A stretch of 64,000 nucleotides of DNA. Source: Rhizobacter sp. SG703 (GTDB lineage: Bacteria; Pseudomonadota; Gammaproteobacteria; Burkholderiales; Burkholderiaceae_C). Shown one piece after another: positions 41,677 to 52,959 of this stretch. Below the pieces are notes generated by a model, which saw only the letters and a list, made by a program, of their open reading frames with translations, did not search any database and was not told the DNA's origin. The stretch covers positions 186,001 through 250,000 of the forward strand of contig NZ_JAAZQK010000002.1 of NCBI RefSeq assembly GCF_012275445.1, in the 5' to 3' direction. The first letter of the stretch is position 1; every line of letters starts with the position of its first letter. The position numbers were made by a program, and so were the translations under genes.

Positions 41677-42906
41677 TTAGCTTCTATAGTCCGCGTTGAT
41701 CTTCACGTAGTCGTAGCTCAGGTCGCACGTCCACACCGTCGCCGACGCAGTACCGCGGTTCAGCACCACCCGCACGTCGATCTCGCTCTGCTTCATCACG
41801 CGCTGCCCGTCTTCCTCGCGGTAGCTCGGGTTGCGCCCGCCCTGCTTCGCGACGTGCACGTCGTCGAGGAACAGGTCGATCTTCGTCTGGTCGAGGTCGG
41901 CGATGCCCGCATAGCCCACCGCCGCCAGGATCCGCCCCAGGTTCGGGTCGCTTGCGAAGAAGGCCGTCTTGACCAGCGGCGAATGCGCGATCGCATACGC
42001 CACCTGCTGGCATTCGGCTTCGCTGCCGCCTGCATCCACCTGCACCGTGATGAACTTGGTCGCGCCCTCGCCGTCGCGCACGATCGCCTGCGCGAGCTGC
42101 TGCGCCACGCTGACCAGCGCCTCGCGCAGCGCCGCACCCTCCGCGCTGTCGACGCTCGTGATCGGTGCATGCCCGGCCTGTCCGGTCGCGACGACGACGA
42201 ACGAATCGTTGGTCGAGGTGTCGCCGTCGATCGTGATGCGGTTGAATGACAGGTCGGCCGCCTCGCGCACCAGCGACTGCATCAGCGCCGGTGCGATCAC
42301 CGCATCGGTCGCGACGAAGCTCAGCATCGTCGCCATGTTCGGGCGGATCATCCCGGCGCCCTTGCTGATGCCGGTCACGGTGACCGTCTTGCCGCCGATG
42401 CGCAGCTGGCGCGACGCCGCCTTCGGCAGCGTGTCGGTCGTCATGATGGCTTCGGCCGCGACGCCCCAGTTGTCCTCCTTCAGGTCGGCCAGCGCCGCCG
42501 GCAGCCCGGCCTCGATGCGGTCGTTCGGCAGCGGCTCCATGATCACACCGGTCGAGAAGGGCAGCACCTGCTCGGGCGCCAGCTCCAGGTGGCGCGCCAG
42601 CGCCACGCAGGTCGAGAACGCGCGCACCAGGCCGTCTTCGCCGGTACCGGCATTGGCGTTGCCGGTGTTGATCACGATCGCGCGCGGGCCGGTGCCGCTC
42701 GCCAGGTGCTTGCGGCACAGCTGCACCGGCGCGGCACAGAAACGGTTGCTGGTGAAGACGCCGGCCACCTGCGACCCCTCGGCCAGCGTGATCACGCTCA
42801 GGTCGCGGCGGTTGGCCTTGCGCACGCCGGCCATCGTGATGCCGAGCTTGACGCCGGGAACGGGGTGCAGGGTCTTCGGATCGGGAGCGCTCAGGTTGAC
42901 GGGCAT
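41677..42906 (-). CDS. argJ: ArgJ, bifunctional ornithine/glutamate N-acetyltransferase
   Basis: 409 residues. ArgJ transfers the acetyl group from N-acetylornithine to glutamate (and may also use acetyl-CoA), closing the cyclic arginine pathway. [16 protein letters not shown] contains the self-cleavage site before the nucleophilic Thr in [30 protein letters not shown] and [12 protein letters not shown] are family blocks. Cytoplasmic, expected to be an alpha2-beta2 enzyme after cleavage. The ATG at 42906 follows a GNAT gene on the same strand by 9 bp, so both may be co-transcribed from upstream of the GNAT. Confidence 0.95.
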   Translation of the reverse strand: MPVNLSAPDPKTLHPVPGVKLGITMAGVRKANRRDLSVITLAEGSQVAGVFTSNRFCAAPVQLCRKHLASGTGPRAIVINTGNANAGTGEDGLVRAFSTCVALARHLELAPEQVLPFSTGVIMEPLPNDRIEAGLPAALADLKEDNWGVAAEAIMTTDTLPKAASRQLRIGGKTVTVTGISKGAGMIRPNMATMLSFVATDAVIAPALMQSLVREAADLSFNRITIDGDTSTNDSFVVVATGQAGHAPITSVDSAEGAALREALVSVAQQLAQAIVRDGEGATKFITVQVDAGGSEAECQQVAYAIAHSPLVKTAFFASDPNLGRILAAVGYAGIADLDQTKIDLFLDDVHVAKQGGRNPSYREEDGQRVMKQSEIDVRVVLNRGTASATVWTCDLSYDYVKINADYRS

Positions 42907-42915
42907 GGCGGTCTT

Positions 42916-43521
42916 TCAGTCGGGCAGCGGGTGAGGGAATGCATTGTAGAAAGACGCGATGTCGTGATGAAGTCTCGCGAGCACGACCTGGTCGCACAGC
43001 GCGCCGCTTTCGTCTCGCTCGTAGGCGCGCAGCAGGCCCTCGCGCTTCATGCCCAGGCGCTCGGCCAGCGCGATCGAGCGGCGGTTGCGCGCGTCGCACC
43101 AGGCCTCGATGCGCATCACGCCCAGATCGAAGGCCAGCTGCACCAGCGCCGCGCCGGCTTCGTGCATCAGGCCACGCCCGGCCTGGCGCGAATCGGCCAC
43201 GTAGCCGATCTGGCAGCGCGGCACGTCGAACTCGAAGCTGTGCAGGTCGAGGTTGCCGACGAACGCGCCGGTGCCGCGGTCGAACGCGAAGTAGATCAGG
43301 CATTCGCCGGCGGCCACGCGCTCGGCATTGCGCCGACAGAAACGCTCGGCGGTGGCCGCGGTGAACGGCACCTGCCCCCACGCGACGTAGCGCAGCTCGC
43401 CGAGCGACGCATTCACGCTCTCCATCACGAACGCCGCATGCGCCTCGCGCGGATGCTCCAGCCGCAGCCGCGGGGTGAACAGCTCTTTCGGCGCGCCTTG
43501 CAGCGTGCATTCATCCATCAA
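42916..43521 (-). CDS. GNAT-family N-acetyltransferase (RimJ/RimL-like)
   Basis: 201 residues. LFTPRLRLEHPREAHA is the N-terminal strand typical of RimJ/RimL-type enzymes. IGYVADSRQAGRGLMHEA carries the acetyl-CoA P-loop (Q-x2-G-x-G/A), and RIEAWCDARNRRSIALAERLGMKREG is motif B. It acetylates a protein N-terminus or a small molecule; the target is unknown. It lies between secA and argJ on the same strand. A strong terminator (43540-43559) separates it from secA, so it probably has its own promoter. Confidence 0.87.
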   Translation of the reverse strand: MMDECTLQGAPKELFTPRLRLEHPREAHAAFVMESVNASLGELRYVAWGQVPFTAATAERFCRRNAERVAAGECLIYFAFDRGTGAFVGNLDLHSFEFDVPRCQIGYVADSRQAGRGLMHEAGAALVQLAFDLGVMRIEAWCDARNRRSIALAERLGMKREGLLRAYERDESGALCDQVVLARLHHDIASFYNAFPHPLPD

Positions 43522-43539
43522 CAGAACCCCCGAACAAGA

Positions 43540-43559
43540 ACGGAGCCCGAAGGCTCCGT
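43540..43559 (-). terminator. Rho-independent terminator after secA
   Basis: On the minus strand ACGGAGCC-TTCG-GGCTCCGT forms an 8-base stem with a UUCG tetraloop followed by TCTTGTT, 21 bp past the secA stop. It is the clearest intrinsic terminator in the window. Confidence 0.85.
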
Positions 43560-43580
43560 CGTTTGTCGCATCAGGTCAAG

Positions 43581-46337
<2,757 letters not shown>

Positions 46338-46551
46338 GCAGCGTCAGGGGTTGGTACGGGAAGGCAGCCGCGGCCTCTCGCGATTGCTCGCGAACGGGCC
46401 GACTTCTTGGATGCTGGAGTGAGCTGAGGGTGCGGCCCGTGTTTGCAAGTTCACAAACCTGCAAGCCCGGCGCACGATCAGCGAAAGCGGCGGATTTTAC
46501 GGCAAGCGGCCGCCGGCAGCGTGCCGGGGCCCTCGCCGGAATCAACCGGAT

Positions 46552-47502
46552 TCAGCGGCGGATGACACCTTTGGCGGCGGCCTGGGCCCCGCCGGCGAGG
46601 AATTTCGCCGGATCCTGCGGCACGCCCTCGACCAGCACCTCGAAGTGCAGGTGCGGCCCGGTGGAGCGCCCGGTGGTGCCGACATAGGCCACGACCTGGC
46701 CGCGCCGGACCAGGTCGCCGGTCTTCACCGCGATGCGCGAAGTGTGGGCGTAGCGGGTCACCAGGCCGTTGCCGTGGTCGATCTCCAGCAGGTTGCCATA
46801 GGCCGGATGGACGTCGGTGGAGCGCACCACGCCGCCGGCGGCGGCCATGATCGGAGTGCCGACATCGGTCGGGAAATCGAGCCCGGTGTGCAGCGCGGCA
46901 CGCCCGGTGAACGGATCGGTGCGGAAGCCGAAGCCCGAGCCGACCTGCACGTCGATCGGGCGGCTGTTGGGCACCATCAGCTGCTGCATGCGCTGCTCGA
47001 ACAGCCGTGACTCGACCATCGTGAACAGGTCGGTGCTCTGCTCGGCCGCTTCGTCGAGCGACGACACCATGCCGTTCAGCTGGTCGAACGACGGCGTGCG
47101 GGCCGGCACGAAGGGCCCGCCCTGCCCGCCGGTCACCGCGGCCGGCACGATCTGTTTCAACTCTTCCGGTTTCATACCTGCCAGGCCCGAGACCCGCTCG
47201 CCCATTGCTTCGAGCTTGATCAGCTTGGCCTGCATCTCGCCGACCTTCTGCGCCATCGCGTCGAGGTTCTCGCGGACGAAGCGGTCGCGCTGCGCGAATT
47301 CGTCGCGCACCACCAGCCGGACGATCTGGCTGACCACCGGCCAGCCTTCGCGGGCCGCCTTCAGGAACACCACGTGGTAGATGGTGCCGGACAACAGCAT
47401 CAGCACGATGGCCAGTCCCAGCAGGGCACCGAAGGCCTGGAACCGGTTGAAGCGCAACACACGCGTTCGGGCCAGGGTGCCGTGCGTGATCAGGATCTGC
47501 AT
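46552..47502 (-). CDS. M23-family (LytM-like) membrane-anchored metallopeptidase
   Basis: 316 residues. One N-terminal helix (FGALLGLAIVLMLLSGTIYHVVF) anchors a periplasmic coiled-coil stretch (ENLDAMAQKVGEMQAKLIKLEAM) and a C-terminal LytM domain. Zinc ligands are in HTGLDFPTD (H-x3-D) and HLHFEVLVEG (H-x-H). All zinc-site residues are present, so peptidoglycan peptide hydrolysis is likely. The ATG at 47502 is supported by AAGGAG. It is divergent from the dciA-like gene with 16 bp between start codons, and it precedes secA, as is common in related bacteria. Confidence 0.88.
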   Translation of the reverse strand: MQILITHGTLARTRVLRFNRFQAFGALLGLAIVLMLLSGTIYHVVFLKAAREGWPVVSQIVRLVVRDEFAQRDRFVRENLDAMAQKVGEMQAKLIKLEAMGERVSGLAGMKPEELKQIVPAAVTGGQGGPFVPARTPSFDQLNGMVSSLDEAAEQSTDLFTMVESRLFEQRMQQLMVPNSRPIDVQVGSGFGFRTDPFTGRAALHTGLDFPTDVGTPIMAAAGGVVRSTDVHPAYGNLLEIDHGNGLVTRYAHTSRIAVKTGDLVRRGQVVAYVGTTGRSTGPHLHFEVLVEGVPQDPAKFLAGGAQAAAKGVIRR

Positions 47503-47518
47503 CGCTAAACTCCTTGCG

Positions 47519-47836
47519 GTGAAACCGAAGACATCCCCGGTCACCCCCAACGCCTTGCGCATCGAAGAGGCCCTGAGCCGAAGTGCGCCTCTGGCTCACT
47601 TGCAGCGCTTGCTGCAGGAGTCGAATGCACGCTTCGATGCGGTACGAAACTGTCTGCCACCCACACTGGCCCTGCATGTGAAGCCCGGGCCGGTCGACGA
47701 TGAGGGCTGGTCTCTGCTTGCGGCCAACTCTGCGGTCGCCTCGAAGCTGCGCCAGCTGCAACCCCGGATGGAGCAAGCGCTCCAAGCCCGGGGCTGGCAG
47801 GTTACTGCAATACGTGTGAAGGTTCAATCAACCTGA
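47519..47836 (+). CDS. dciA: DciA-like DUF721 protein
   Basis: 105 residues. DUF721/DciA proteins load the replicative helicase DnaB in bacteria that lack DnaC. The sequence PNALRIEEALSRSAPLAHLQRLL matches the N-terminal helix, and WSLLAANSAVASKLRQLQPRM plus GWQVTAIRVKV match the K-homology-like end. I chose the GTG at 47519, which begins VKPKTSPVTP; no ATG fits, and the longer frame would run into the divergent M23 gene. The ribosome-binding site is weak. The location beside secA and the M23 gene is typical for Burkholderiales. Confidence 0.75.
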   Translation: MKPKTSPVTPNALRIEEALSRSAPLAHLQRLLQESNARFDAVRNCLPPTLALHVKPGPVDDEGWSLLAANSAVASKLRQLQPRMEQALQARGWQVTAIRVKVQST

Positions 47837-47874
47837 GGCCTGACGTGTGTCAGGGGGTTGATGAAGAAATGTGT

Positions 47875-47897
47875 CTGGCCTAGACCACTCGGGCCAG
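47875..47897 (-). terminator. Hairpin downstream of tRNA-Thr
   Basis: On the minus strand CTGGCC and GGCCAG form a 6-base stem (outer bounds 47875-47897), 8 bp past the tRNA 3' end, followed by ACACATTTCTTC. It is a plausible but weak terminator. Confidence 0.4.
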
Positions 47898-47905
47898 ATC
47901 GATGG

Positions 47906-47981
47906 TGGTGCCCCCGGCAGGAATCGAACCCGCGACCTTCGGTTTACAAAACCGCTGCTCTACCAGCTGAGCTACAAGGGC
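47906..47981 (-). tRNA. tRNA-Thr (anticodon UGU)
   Basis: The minus strand reads GCCCTTGTAGCTCAGCTGG..., a full cloverleaf with acceptor stem GCCCTTG/CGGGGGC (two G-U pairs) and T-arm GGTTCGAATCC. The anticodon loop TTTGTAA gives anticodon TGT, reading ACA threonine codons. The CCA end is encoded (47906-47908). It ends 14 bp after the sspB stop and may be part of that transcript. Confidence 0.95.
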
Positions 47982-47994
47982 TGAGGCGGGGATT

Positions 47995-48549
47995 CTATTT
48001 GATGCGCTTGAGCGCCGGACGCGGCCCGCCACCCCCGGCCGGAGGTTCGGGCGGTTTGTCTTCATCGGACTCGCCCACCGGCGCGGGTGCCGGTGCCCCG
48101 GCTGCGGGCTCGGCCGTGCCTTCGGTGGTGGCCAGGCGCAGCCCGCCACCCGCCGGGCGATCGGCCGGTGCGGCGTCATCCGACGCGCCGGCTGTCTCGG
48201 ACGCCGATTCGCTCGGCATCGGGAAGGCCATGCCCTGCCCGTTCTCGCGCGCATAGATCGCGATCACATGATCCACCGGCACCGCGATCTCGCGTGCGAT
48301 GCCGCCGAAACGCGCCTTGAACTCGATCAGCTCGTTGCCCAGCTTCAGGGCCGTGGTGGCCTCGAAGCTGACGTTGAGCACGATCTCGTTGTTCTTCACG
48401 TACTCGGCCGGCACGTGCACGCCCCGGTCGACGAACACCGCGAGGTACGGGGTGAACCCGTTGTCGGTGCACCAGTCGTGCAGCGCACGAATCAGGTACG
48501 GGCGGGTCGATGAGCCGGCGTTGCCCGGTGCCATGGGAGTGGAGGCCAT
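47995..48549 (-). CDS. sspB: SspB, ClpXP specificity-enhancing factor
   Basis: 184 residues. SspB binds ssrA-tagged proteins and delivers them to ClpXP. The folded domain (about 1-115) contains STRPYLIRALHDWCTDNGFTPY and VSFEATTALKLGNELIEFKARFGG, with the usual peptide-binding groove region. A flexible acidic/Pro tail follows, ending in GPRPALKRIK, the short XB motif that docks ClpX. Directly downstream of sspA (21 bp), as in most proteobacteria. Confidence 0.93.
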   Translation of the reverse strand: MASTPMAPGNAGSSTRPYLIRALHDWCTDNGFTPYLAVFVDRGVHVPAEYVKNNEIVLNVSFEATTALKLGNELIEFKARFGGIAREIAVPVDHVIAIYARENGQGMAFPMPSESASETAGASDDAAPADRPAGGGLRLATTEGTAEPAAGAPAPAPVGESDEDKPPEPPAGGGGPRPALKRIK

Positions 48550-48570
48550 GCTGAGCGCTCAGTCACGCAA

Positions 48571-49182
48571 TCACTTGCGCATCACCTTCTCGGACGGCGT
48601 CAGCGCCTCGATGTAGGCCGGGCGCGAGAAGATGCGCTCGGCGTACTTCAGCAGCGGCACCGCGTTCTTCGACATGTCGATGCCGTAGTAGTCCAGGCGC
48701 CACAGCAGCGGTGCGATGGCCACGTCGAGCATCGAGAAGTCGTCGCCCAGCATGTACTTGTTCTTCAGGAAGATCGGCGCGAGCTGCGTCAGGCGGTCGC
48801 GGATCTGCGCGCGCGCCTTCTCGAGCTGCTTGTCGTTCGGCTTCAGGCCGCGCGACTCGAGCACGTTGACGTGCGCGAACAGCTCCTTCTCGAAGTTCAG
48901 CAGGAACAGCCGCACGCGGGCGCGCGCGACCGGATCGCCCGGCATCAGCTGCGGGTGCGGGAAGCGCTCGTCGATGTACTCGTTGATGATGTGCGACTCG
49001 TACAGGATGAGATCGCGTTCGACGAGGATCGGCACCTCGTTGTACGGATTCATCAGCGCAATGTCTTCAGGCTTGGCGAAGAGATCGACGTCGCGAATCT
49101 CGAAATCCATGCCCTTTTCGAACAGAACGAAGCGGCAACGATGCGAATAAGGGCAGGTCGTTCCGGAGTAAAGCACCATCAT
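48571..49182 (-). CDS. sspA: SspA, stringent starvation protein A (GST-like)
   Basis: 203-residue GST-fold protein that binds RNA polymerase and affects stress transcription. The thioredoxin-like part starts MMVLYSGTTCPYSHRCRFVL and continues NPYNEVPILVERDLILYES; the C-terminal helical part contains LLNFEKELFAHVNVLE and DDFSMLDVAIAPLLWR. A catalytic Cys is present in the CPYS position, but SspA proteins do not show GST activity. First gene of sspA-sspB, downstream of petABC. Confidence 0.92.
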   Translation of the reverse strand: MMVLYSGTTCPYSHRCRFVLFEKGMDFEIRDVDLFAKPEDIALMNPYNEVPILVERDLILYESHIINEYIDERFPHPQLMPGDPVARARVRLFLLNFEKELFAHVNVLESRGLKPNDKQLEKARAQIRDRLTQLAPIFLKNKYMLGDDFSMLDVAIAPLLWRLDYYGIDMSKNAVPLLKYAERIFSRPAYIEALTPSEKVMRK

Positions 49183-49217
49183 GGTGGTGGCTCCTTGGGG
49201 CTAGGGTCAAAACACAA

Positions 49218-49253
49218 GACGCAGCAGGCACGCCGTCGGGCTGCCGCTGCGTC
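49218..49253 (-). terminator. Hairpin between petC and sspA
   Basis: GACGCAGC (49218-49225) and GCTGCGTC (49246-49253) form a perfect 8-base stem. It lies 45 bp past the petC stop, with other GC stems nearby. No T-tract; possible partial terminator or processing site. Confidence 0.4.
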
Positions 49254-49297
49254 GTCGACCCGGGCCGTCGTGCAGCCCGGGGCGCGAAATCACATCG

Positions 49298-50071
49298 TTA
49301 TTTCACGTCTTTCCAGTAAACCGCGTTCAGGCGCCAGGCGATGACGACGAACACGGAGAGGAACAGCAGCACCCAGACGCCGACGCGAACGCGCTGGCCC
49401 TGGGCTGGCTCTCCCATCCACTGAAGGTAGGCGACGAGGTCGGCGACGGCCCCGTCGTAATCGTTGGGACTCAGCTTGCCGGGCGTCACCTGCTCGAAGC
49501 CGGCAAAGCGGTGCATCGACTTCGTCTCGTCGTGCGGGTCTTTCTCTTCGACGAACTTCGCGACCCGCTGGCCCTGCAATTCCCACAGCGCATGCGGCAT
49601 CGCCACGCTCGGGAAAGCCAGGTTGTTCCAGCCGGTCGCCTTGGTGTCGTCGCGGTAGTAGCTGCGCAGGTACGTGTACAGGTAATCGGCACCCGAGCCC
49701 TTGCCGATGTCGGCGCGCGAACGAGCGATCACCGACAGGTCGGGCGGCAGCGCGCCGAACCAGTCCTTGGCCTGCTTCGGGTCGAGCGAGGTCTTCATCG
49801 TGTCGCCGACCTTGTCGGTCGCGAACAGCAGGTTGGCCTTGATCTGCGCTTCGGTCAACCCGATGTCGCGCATGCGGTTGTAGCGCATGAACGCCGCCGA
49901 ATGGCAGTTCAGGCAGTAGTTGACGAACAGCTTGGCGCCGTTCTGCAGCGCCGCCAGGTCGGTCGTCTTGGCCACCGGGAACTGGTCCCAGGCCACGCCG
50001 CCTTCGGAAGCGCGCGCCGCGCCACCCGCCAGGGCCAGGCTCGCCAGCAGCGTGAGAAGGAGTTTCTTCAT
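49298..50071 (-). CDS. petC: Cytochrome c1 of the bc1 complex
   Basis: 257 residues. A Sec signal (MKKLLLTLLASLALAGGAARA) is followed by the c-type heme site CLNCHS and an axial Met region. A C-terminal helix (VGVWVLLFLSVFVVIAWRLNAVYW) anchors it in the membrane with the heme in the periplasm. It passes electrons from the Rieske protein to soluble cytochrome c. The ATG at 50071 has AAGGAG upstream. Third gene of petABC, 19 bp after petB. Confidence 0.95.
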   Translation of the reverse strand: MKKLLLTLLASLALAGGAARASEGGVAWDQFPVAKTTDLAALQNGAKLFVNYCLNCHSAAFMRYNRMRDIGLTEAQIKANLLFATDKVGDTMKTSLDPKQAKDWFGALPPDLSVIARSRADIGKGSGADYLYTYLRSYYRDDTKATGWNNLAFPSVAMPHALWELQGQRVAKFVEEKDPHDETKSMHRFAGFEQVTPGKLSPNDYDGAVADLVAYLQWMGEPAQGQRVRVGVWVLLFLSVFVVIAWRLNAVYWKDVK

Positions 50072-50090
50072 GGTGTTGTCTCCAGGTCTC

Positions 50091-51491
50091 TCAGTGGGCA
50101 TGGAAGGTCACGCGGTCGGGCACGGGCTTGAAGGTGCCCAGCTGGCTCCACCACGGCATCAGCAGGAAGAAGCCGAAGTACAGCAGCGTGCCCACCTGCG
50201 ACACGTAGTTGCCGACTTCCGACGGCGGCTGCACCCCCAGGTAGCCCAGGATCAGGAAGAACACGACGAAGACGCCGTAGACGATCTTGTGCCAGTCGGG
50301 GCGGTAGCGGATCGACTTGACCGGGCTGTGGTCCAGCCAAGGCAGGAAGAACAGGATGATGACCGCACCGCCCATCACGACGACGCCCCAGAACTTGGCA
50401 TCGAACACGTTCAGCAGCGCGACCGCGATGACCGCCGCGACCACCATCGCCAGCTTGGCGGCACCGCCGAACTTGCCCTTCAGCAGGGCCGCGACGGTGG
50501 CCACCGCGATGATGCCGGACAGCACCTGCACCATCAGCGTCGTGGTGGCGCGCAGCATCGAGTAGAACGGCGTGAAGTACCAGACCGGGGCGATGTGCGC
50601 CGGCGTCTTCAGCGGATCGGCCGGGATGAAGTTGTTGTACTCGAGGAAGTAGCCGCCGAACTCGGGCGCGAAGAACACCACCGCGCTGAAGATCAGCAGG
50701 AAGCCGGCGACGCCGAAGATGTCGTGCACCGAGTAATACGGGTGCGACGGGATGCCGTCCAGCGGGTGGCCGTCGGGGCCGCGCTTGGCCTTGATCTCGA
50801 TGCCGTCGGGGTTGTTCGAACCCACTTCGTGCAGCGCGATCAGGTGGGCCGCCACCAGGCCGAGCAGCACCAGCGGCACCGCGATCACGTGGAAGCTGAA
50901 GAAGCGGTTCAGCGTCGCGTCGCTGACGACGTAGTCGCCGCGGATCAGCAGCGCCAGGTCGGGACCGACGAACGGCACCGCGGCGAACAGGTTCACGATG
51001 ACCTGCGCGCCCCAGTACGACATCTGGCCCCACGGCAGCAGGTAGCCCATGAAGGCCTCGGCCATCAGGCACAGGAAGATCGCGCAGCCGAAGATCCAGA
51101 CAAGCTCGCGCGGCTTGCGGTAGCTGCCGTACATCAGCCCGCGGAACATGTGCAGGTAGACGACGATGAAGAACGCCGAGGCACCGGTGGAGTGCATGTA
51201 GCGGATCAGCCAGCCCCACGGCACGTCGCGCATGATGTACTCGACGGACGCGAACGCGAGCGCCGCATCGGGCTTGTAGTGCATCACGAGGAAGATGCCG
51301 GTGACGATCTGGATCACCAGCACCAGCATCGCGAGCGAGCCGAAGAAGTACCAGAAGTTGAAGTTCTTCGGTGCGTAGTACTGCCCCCACTGCTCGTTCC
51401 ACATCTTCGTGGCGGGGAAGCGGTTGTCGACCCAGGTCATGAGCTTGACGCCCACGGACGCATTGGCGGGCGCTTGCTTGAATTCAGCCAT
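50091..51491 (-). CDS. petB: Cytochrome b of the bc1 complex
   Basis: 466 residues with eight hydrophobic helices. Heme ligands appear in MHSTGASAFFIVVYLHMFRG (His pair of helix B) and FHVIAVPLVLLGLVAAHLIALH (helix D). LPWGQMSYWGAQVI and the PEWYF-region equivalent (PVWYFTPFYSML) form the Qo site. It oxidises ubiquinol in the inner membrane. Lies between petA and petC with 27 and 19 bp gaps. Confidence 0.96.
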   Translation of the reverse strand: MAEFKQAPANASVGVKLMTWVDNRFPATKMWNEQWGQYYAPKNFNFWYFFGSLAMLVLVIQIVTGIFLVMHYKPDAALAFASVEYIMRDVPWGWLIRYMHSTGASAFFIVVYLHMFRGLMYGSYRKPRELVWIFGCAIFLCLMAEAFMGYLLPWGQMSYWGAQVIVNLFAAVPFVGPDLALLIRGDYVVSDATLNRFFSFHVIAVPLVLLGLVAAHLIALHEVGSNNPDGIEIKAKRGPDGHPLDGIPSHPYYSVHDIFGVAGFLLIFSAVVFFAPEFGGYFLEYNNFIPADPLKTPAHIAPVWYFTPFYSMLRATTTLMVQVLSGIIAVATVAALLKGKFGGAAKLAMVVAAVIAVALLNVFDAKFWGVVVMGGAVIILFFLPWLDHSPVKSIRYRPDWHKIVYGVFVVFFLILGYLGVQPPSEVGNYVSQVGTLLYFGFFLLMPWWSQLGTFKPVPDRVTFHAH

Positions 51492-51518
51492 GTCGTTGTT
51501 CTCCGGGGTGCTCGGGGC

Positions 51519-52181
51519 TCAGGCCTTCTTGTCTTCGCCGATCAACAGCCTGGCGTCGGACAAGTACATGTGCGGCGGCACTTCGAGGTTGTCGGGCGCG
51601 GGCTTGTTCTTGTAGACGCGGCCGGCCATGTCGAAGGTCGACCCGTGGCACGGGCACAGGAAGCCGCCGGTCCAGTCGGCGGGCAGCGAAGGCTGGGCGC
51701 CGGCCTGGAACTTGTCGCTCGGCGAGCAGCCGAGGTGCGAGCAGATGCCCACCACCACCAGCACCTCGGGCTTGCGCGAGCGGGCCTCGTTGCGGGCGTA
51801 CTCGGGGGTCAGCTCGTCGGGCTTGCGCTGCGAATTCGGGTCGGCAAGCTGTGCGTCGTTCTTCGGCAGCATGGCAAGCTGCTCGGGCGTGCGGCGGACG
51901 ATCCACACCGGCTTGCCGCGCCATTCGACGGTCTTCTTCTCGCCCGGCTTCAGGTCGCTGATGTCGACCTCGACGGCCGCACCGGCGGCACGTGCCCGCT
52001 CGGAAGGCTGAAAGGTGCTGACGAACGGCACAGCGGCTGCGACGCCCCCGACCGCGCCGGCGCCACAGGCGATGGCCACCCAGGTGCGACGGCCTTGATC
52101 GACCTGATGCTCACCATGGTGTGAAGCGCTTTGCTGGCCACTTTGCTCACTGCTGTCTGAACGACCTTGCTTGTCACTCAT
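51519..52181 (-). CDS. petA: Rieske iron-sulfur subunit of the bc1 complex
   Basis: 220 residues. The N-terminus has GRRTWVAIACGAGAVGGVAAAVPF, a Tat-type signal anchor. Rieske cluster ligands are in CSHLGC and CPCHGS, with the two cluster-flanking Cys also present. It takes electrons from ubiquinol and passes them to cytochrome c1. First gene of the operon; a TTGACA on the minus strand (52238-52243) could be a -35, but its -10 partner is unclear. Confidence 0.95.
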   Translation of the reverse strand: MSDKQGRSDSSEQSGQQSASHHGEHQVDQGRRTWVAIACGAGAVGGVAAAVPFVSTFQPSERARAAGAAVEVDISDLKPGEKKTVEWRGKPVWIVRRTPEQLAMLPKNDAQLADPNSQRKPDELTPEYARNEARSRKPEVLVVVGICSHLGCSPSDKFQAGAQPSLPADWTGGFLCPCHGSTFDMAGRVYKNKPAPDNLEVPPHMYLSDARLLIGEDKKA

Positions 52182-52309
52182 TGGGGGTCCTCGGCTTGCG
52201 ACTTCTAGTCACGGGCAACCGAGAATTCTAGCGGACGTGTCAACCCCCTCCCCGGGCGCCGAGGGCTGCGCGCCACTGCGGGCGGACCCTCATTGACGGC
52301 GCTTTCGGC

Positions 52310-52337
52310 TTGACATCCGGCATTGCTGGTCGATACT
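52310..52337 (+). promoter_or_regulatory. Sigma-70 type promoter for mscL
   Basis: TTGACA (52310-52315) and GATACT (52332-52337) are spaced 16 bp, 32 bp before the mscL ATG. The -35 is perfect and the -10 matches four of six consensus bases. Confidence 0.6.
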
Positions 52338-52368
52338 GCCGCGCAACACCAGAAGAACAGGAGCACCC

Positions 52369-52797
52369 ATGGGATTCGCCACCGAATTCAAGGCTTTCGC
52401 GATGAAAGGCAATGTCGTCGACCTCGCGGTCGGCGTCATCATCGGCGCGGCCTTCGGCAAGATCGTCGATTCCATCGTCAAGGACCTGATCATGCCGGTG
52501 ATCGGCCGCCTGGTCGGCGGGCTCGATTTTTCGAACTATTTCCTGATGCTGGCCAATCCGCCGGCCGATTTCAAGGGCCCGCTGACTTACGAGGCGCTGA
52601 CAAAAGCCGGCGTCCCGTTGTTCGCCTACGGCAATTTCATCACCGTCGCGCTCAACTTCCTGATCCTGGCCGTCATCATCTTCGTGATGGTCAAGCAGAT
52701 CAACCGCCTGAAGCACGAGGCCCCGGCGGCAGCGCCGGCAGCCGTGCCCGAAGACGTGCAGCTGCTGCGCGAGATCCGCGATGCGCTGAAGAAGTGA
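52369..52797 (+). CDS. mscL: MscL, large-conductance mechanosensitive channel
   Basis: 142 residues. MscL opens under membrane tension to release solutes on osmotic down-shock. The N-terminal amphipathic helix and TM1 are [31 protein letters not shown]2 is [20 protein letters not shown]; the C-terminal bundle helix is [19 protein letters not shown] precedes the ATG. Divergent from petA with a recognisable sigma-70 promoter. Confidence 0.96.
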   Translation: MGFATEFKAFAMKGNVVDLAVGVIIGAAFGKIVDSIVKDLIMPVIGRLVGGLDFSNYFLMLANPPADFKGPLTYEALTKAGVPLFAYGNFITVALNFLILAVIIFVMVKQINRLKHEAPAAAPAAVPEDVQLLREIRDALKK

Positions 52798-52959
52798 ACG
52801 TTCGCGCCGCGGGGGCGTGAAATGCTCCCCGCCGGCCAACGCCGCCACGCCGCGATGCGGCGCGTGCCCACTGCGTTTGGGGTCATACTTGTCGGTATCT
52901 CCGTCCGGACTACCCGTCCGGCGGTTTCGCCCCGGTCCGCCCATCGGCCCTGTCCGTAG

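Noticed and set aside
52225-52243. TTGACA and TAGAAT on the minus strand as the petA promoter
   Set aside because: The two elements are only 7 bp apart and so cannot form one promoter; each may belong to a different unseen partner.
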